From an uncultured Rhodocyclaceae bacterium (GTDB lineage: Bacteria; Pseudomonadota; Gammaproteobacteria; Burkholderiales; Rhodocyclaceae): DNA of 64,000 nt. Where the stretch lies: NCBI GenBank assembly GCA_907163075.1, contig CAJQTY010000003.1:176637-240636 (forward strand), in the 5' to 3' direction. Both the position numbers and the translations under genes were made by a program. Each line of letters opens with the position of its first letter. Positions within the stretch are counted from its first letter, which is position 1. Shown here one piece after another: positions 60,775 through 64,000 of the stretch. The notes under the pieces were generated by a model. That model made no database searches and was not told the DNA's origin. It saw only the letters and a program-made list of their open reading frames with translations.

Positions 60775-61560
60775 TCACGGCATGGAGTTTGCCGTTCCCC
60801 GCCTGTCGGCCTCGCCATTTTGATCGGCACTCTCGCTGGCGCGCCTAAGCCTTTCCCTGCTGTTGGAAAGATGCATGCGCATGCAGGCGCGAGCCATTTC
60901 GGTGTCTTGCCGCGCAATCGCATCAAGGATGTGCTGGTGCTCTCGATTGGTTCGGAACAGGTAACTCTGGGCCGGTTCGGGCGAGAATCTGGCCGTATCA
61001 AGGCGGGTACGGGGAATCGTCGTGGTGCCCAGATGACGGTAAAAATCCTCAAAATACTTGTTGTCCGTGGCCTGCGCTACCTGCAGATGGAATTGAAAGT
61101 CGGCATCGACCGAACTCTCGCCTTTGCTGATATTTTCTTCAAAGGTATCGATGGCGCGCTGCATCAGCTCCAGGTGCGTGTCCGTCCGGCGCAGGGCGGC
61201 AAGCCCTGCGGCTTCGGTCTCCAGGCTGATGCGCAGTTCCAGCATGGCGATCACGTCGCGAATCGTGACAACGGATGACAGTTCTGGCGATGACGGCACT
61301 GCCAGGGCCGGGGGCGCCAGCACGAATGTACCGATGCCATGCCGCGTTTCAACGAACCCCGCCGCCTGCAAGCGAGACATGGCCTCACGTACCACTGTAC
61401 GGCTGACACCCTGCTCGGCCATGACTTCCGGTTCGGTCGGCAACTTGTCGCCGGGCTTGTAGAGCCCGCTGCGGATCTTCTGGCTGATGTCCTCCATGAC
61501 CTGCTGAGCCAGGCTATGGGAGCGTCTGCGCGGCAAGGCGTTGTTGTTTGACGGGCTCAT
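60775..61560 (-). CDS. FadR-subfamily GntR regulator of the glucarate locus
   Basis: The protein is 261 residues from the ATG at 61560; the longer open frame to 61962 overlaps the transporter remnant and is not conserved. The N-terminal winged helix includes G-D-K-L-P-T-E-P-E-V and V-S-R-T-V-V-R-E-A-M-S-R-L. The C-terminal FCD domain has metal-binding His residues (D-F-Q-F-H-L near 161, E-H-Q-H near 212). FCD GntR proteins usually sense sugar acids. It is divergent from the glucarate transporter/dehydratase genes and probably represses them. Confidence 0.87.
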   Translation of the reverse strand: MSPSNNNALPRRRSHSLAQQVMEDISQKIRSGLYKPGDKLPTEPEVMAEQGVSRTVVREAMSRLQAAGFVETRHGIGTFVLAPPALAVPSSPELSSVVTIRDVIAMLELRISLETEAAGLAALRRTDTHLELMQRAIDTFEENISKGESSVDADFQFHLQVAQATDNKYFEDFYRHLGTTTIPRTRLDTARFSPEPAQSYLFRTNREHQHILDAIARQDTEMARACMRMHLSNSRERLRRASESADQNGEADRRGTANSMP

Positions 61561-61731
61561 GACAATAGTTTCAGAAAGTTCATGTTTTTCTCTTGCAATA
61601 ATCCATTGAGTCATTATACTGCGAAACATGACGTATGACGACTGTTGAGATAGATGATTACAAAATATTGCGCACCTTGCACAAACAACCGGCGCGAGCC
61701 GGAATTTTTCGGGAGGATTCAACTGTGAACC

Positions 61732-62406
61732 ATGTAACAAGAAAAACCTCGCAAGACCGCTACCAGTAAGCGCTGGGGCATGCTGGCGATGCTCGTCGTC
61801 ATCACGACCCACAACTACGCCGATCGCGCCACAATCTCGATTGCCGGCCCGGAGATCGAGAAGGTTTTTGAAATGTCTCCCGTGGAAATGGGCTACATTT
61901 TTTCGGCATTCGCCTGGTCCTATGTGCTGTGCCAGTTGCCGGGCGGCTGGCTGCTGGACCACTTCGGCTCGAAGAAGGTCTATTTCTTCAGCATTTTCCT
62001 CTGGTCGCTGTTCTCGGTATTTCAGGGTGCCGTTGGTTTTCTTGCCGGCGGGACTGCGGTCATGACGCTGTTTGCCTCACGCTTTCTGGTTGGCGCGGCA
62101 GAGTCGCCCCCCTTCCCCGGGAACGCCCGCATCACGTCGGCGTGGTTCCCGACGGCGGAGCGCGGTACGGCATCGGCGATTTTCAATTCTGCGCAGTATT
62201 TCGCCACGGCTCTGTTTGCGCCGATCATGGGCTACCTGGTATACGCCTACGGCTCTCAAAGCGTGTTCTATGTAATGGGTGGCATTGGAATATTCTGTTA
62301 CGTAGTTGTGGTCGGCGAGATCAAGCGTGTAGTGTTGAAAAAATCGCTGCTTCAGCAACCGTCCGCATCAGGTCTCAAGCCAGCAGCAGCCGGCGCGAAC
62401 TGTTAA
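61732..62406 (+). pseudogene. gudP: Glucarate/galactarate MFS transporter, broken
   Basis: The family start can be read as ATG-TAA-CAA-GAA at 61732, with a stop as second codon, after which an unbroken frame K-P-R-K-T-A-T-S-K-R-W-G..N-Y-A-D-R-A-T runs on. About 160 residues match the first half of GudP/GarP (six helices). Then near 62270-62290 it jumps to the C-terminal Y-V-V-V-V-G-E-I-K-R tail, so roughly half of the protein is deleted in frame. A non-functional transporter is likely. Translation could restart at ATG 61780. Confidence 0.75.
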
Positions 62407-62474
62407 ATGAGCTTGCCAGCTACAGAAATGATCCGTAGCGGGCTATTTGAATTCAAATTTGAACGGAGTCAATC

Positions 62475-63818
62475 ATGGCCAATACAAAAGTTAGTGGCGC
62501 CCCCGTCATCACCGAACTGCAGGTGATCCCGGTCGCCGGTCAGGACAGCATGCTGCTCAACCTGAGCGGTGCTCACGGCCCCCTCTTCACTCGCAACATC
62601 GTCATCCTCAAGGACAGCGCCGGTAACACCGGTCTTGGCGAAGTGCCGGGCGGCGAAGCGATCCGCAAGACCATTGATGATGCACGTTCGCTGGTCGTAG
62701 GCAAGACGCTGGGCGAGTACAACAACATCCTGAACGCCATGCGCAAGGCCTTCGCCGACCGCGATTCGGCTGGCCGCGGTCTGCAGACCTTCGATTTGCG
62801 CACGATGATCCATGCCGTGACCGGGGTCGAATCGGCGCTGCTCGATCTGATGGGCCAGTTCATGAACGTACCTGTGGCCGCGCTGCTCGGTGAGGGCATG
62901 CAGCGCGATGCGGTACAGATTCTTGGCTACCTCTTCTACGTTGGCGATCGCAACAAGACCACGCTCGGTTATCGCAGCGAGCCCGATGCCGACAATGACT
63001 GGTTCCGCCTGCGCAATGAAGAGGCGCTGACCCCGGAAGCCATCGTTCGCCATGCCGAAGCCACCCATGAACGCTATGGCTTCTGCGACTTCAAGCTCAA
63101 GGGCGGCGTGCTGGCTGGCGCCGTCGAGATGGAAGCCGTCATCGCGCTGCACGAACGCTTCCCGCAGGCGCGCATCACGCTCGACCCGAACGGTGCCTGG
63201 TCGCTGAAGGAGGCTATCGAAGTGTGTCGCGACAAACATGGCATACTGGCTTACGCCGAAGATCCCTGCGGCGCCGAGAACGGTTTCTCTGGCCGCGAAA
63301 TCATGGCCGAGTTCCGCCGCGCCACCGGCCTGCCGACAGCCACCAACATGATCGCCACCGACTGGCGCCAGATGGCGCATACGACCATGCTGCAGTCGGT
63401 CGATATTCCGCTCGCCGACCCGCACTTCTGGACCATGCAGGGCTCGGTACGCGTCGCCCAGATGTGCGACGCGTTCGGCCTGACCTGGGGCTCGCATTCG
63501 AACAACCACTTCGACATCTCGCTGGCGATGTTCACCCATGTCGGCGCCGCCGCGCCGGGCAAGGTCACCGCCATCGACACCCACTGGATCTGGCAGGACG
63601 GGCAACGCCTGACAAAGAACCCGTTGAAGATCGAGGGCGGATTTATCCGCGTCCCCGAAAAAGCGGGACTGGGAATCGAGATCGACATGGCTGAAGTGGA
63701 AAAGGCTCACCAGGTCTACAAGAGCATGGGGCTGGGGGCGCGGGATGACGCCGTTGCCATGCAGTTCCTGATTCCGGACTGGAAGTTCGACAACAAGCGT
63801 CCGTGCCTGGTGCGTTAA
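62475..63818 (+). CDS. gudD: Glucarate dehydratase
   Basis: This 447-residue enolase-superfamily enzyme converts D-glucarate (and L-idarate) to 5-keto-4-deoxyglucarate. The catalytic Lys is in F-K-L-K-G-G near 208, metal ligands are in L-D-P-N-G-A near 237 and A-E-D-P near 264, N-M-I-A-T-D follows near 292, and the catalytic His is in W-G-S-H-S-N-N-H near 341. Length and motifs are complete. It starts 68 bases after the broken transporter and has AACGGAG upstream. Confidence 0.95.
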   Translation: MANTKVSGAPVITELQVIPVAGQDSMLLNLSGAHGPLFTRNIVILKDSAGNTGLGEVPGGEAIRKTIDDARSLVVGKTLGEYNNILNAMRKAFADRDSAGRGLQTFDLRTMIHAVTGVESALLDLMGQFMNVPVAALLGEGMQRDAVQILGYLFYVGDRNKTTLGYRSEPDADNDWFRLRNEEALTPEAIVRHAEATHERYGFCDFKLKGGVLAGAVEMEAVIALHERFPQARITLDPNGAWSLKEAIEVCRDKHGILAYAEDPCGAENGFSGREIMAEFRRATGLPTATNMIATDWRQMAHTTMLQSVDIPLADPHFWTMQGSVRVAQMCDAFGLTWGSHSNNHFDISLAMFTHVGAAAPGKVTAIDTHWIWQDGQRLTKNPLKIEGGFIRVPEKAGLGIEIDMAEVEKAHQVYKSMGLGARDDAVAMQFLIPDWKFDNKRPCLVR

Positions 63819-63848
63819 TTTCGGCGGGCGCCAACAGCGCCCTGAAAC

Positions 63849-64000
63849 AACCCAAGATCGTTTCTGGAAGAGCCGATCCAGACCGGTGCCGGGCGATAGA
63901 CACGATCTGCGCCGTAGCCGGCGTTGATGGCATCTTCATCGGCACGTCCGATCTGGCGGCGGCCTACGGCCACCTGGGGATGCCGCGCGGGGGAACGGGT
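63849..64000 (+). pseudogene. garL: HpaI/GarL-type aldolase fragment (runs off the window)
   Basis: A frame without a start codon reads [22 protein letters not shown] and G-H-L-G. This is the conserved metal-proximal D-G-(I/V)-F-I-G-P-S-D-L box from the middle of 2-dehydro-3-deoxyglucarate aldolases. The N-terminal 150 or so residues are missing, and the sequence diverges again right after. It would have been the next enzyme in glucarate catabolism. The right edge cuts it off. Confidence 0.65.

Overview
The window looks like chromosomal DNA of a high-GC betaproteobacterium, most likely from the Rhodocyclales (Propionivibrio / Dechloromonas / Accumulibacter type). This is inferred from the mix of gene families: DUF3579 beside rpsT, DUF1841 beside nth, PEP-CTERM exported proteins, an Rnf complex, an NhaR-type regulator, an Fbp iron transporter, a glycogen locus, and PrpE with AcuI. 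No rRNA, tRNA or CRISPR array was seen. All calls come from reading the sequence and recalling families; no database search was run.

Layout. 1-1200: end of an EamA transporter, a small anchored periplasmic protein, then GTAG-type REP repeats. 1201-15558: a catabolic island for quinate/shikimate-like carbocycles. On the minus strand it has an IclR regulator and two genes resembling the two halves of a QuiC-type 3-dehydroshikimate dehydratase, in swapped order and lacking key metal ligands. On the plus strand it has a leader ORF, type I dehydroquinase, CoA-acylating aldehyde dehydrogenase, citrate-synthase-type CoA lyase, TPP enzyme, metal-dependent TIM barrel, TRAP transporter, AroE-like dehydrogenase, type II dehydroquinase and an EamA exporter/importer. 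15560-24100: REPs, a lipoprotein, a LysR/degenerate metallo-beta-lactamase pair, two PEP-CTERM proteins, a LuxR regulator and a rhodanese-fused CoA-disulfide reductase-like enzyme. 24400-35200: glycogen genes glgX (membrane anchored), glgB and glgC among three copies of a palindromic MITE-like repeat, remnants of glgP, several transposases and a HigA-like antitoxin. 35300-41600: housekeeping and propionate/acrylate genes (rpsT, prpE, a degenerate receiver-GGDEF protein, acuI, an NlpC/P60 hydrolase). 41700-49180: Fbp iron transporter (substrate-binding gene frameshifted), the N-degron transferases aat and bpt, nhaR and a Tim44-like protein. 49460-58290: pyrD, rnfABCDGE, nth, a FIST protein and DUF1841. 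58476-60362: ECF sigma factor, small membrane protein and signal peptidase I. 60775-64000: a glucarate locus with a FadR-type regulator, an intact gudD, a broken GudP transporter and an aldolase fragment.

The most interesting system is the plus-strand operon at about 4043-14501. Its enzyme set parallels inositol catabolism (SPI-family TIM-barrel dehydratase, TPP-dependent ring hydrolase, CoA-acylating dehydrogenase), with a citrate-synthase-type lyase at the end and dehydroquinate enzymes at the start. A chemically consistent, oxygen-independent route can be drawn: quinate -> 3-dehydroquinate -> a 3,4-dione -> hydrolytic ring opening to homocitrate semialdehyde -> homocitryl-CoA -> acetyl-CoA + 2-oxoglutarate. 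This is an inference from gene content and conserved active-site residues, not a demonstrated pathway.
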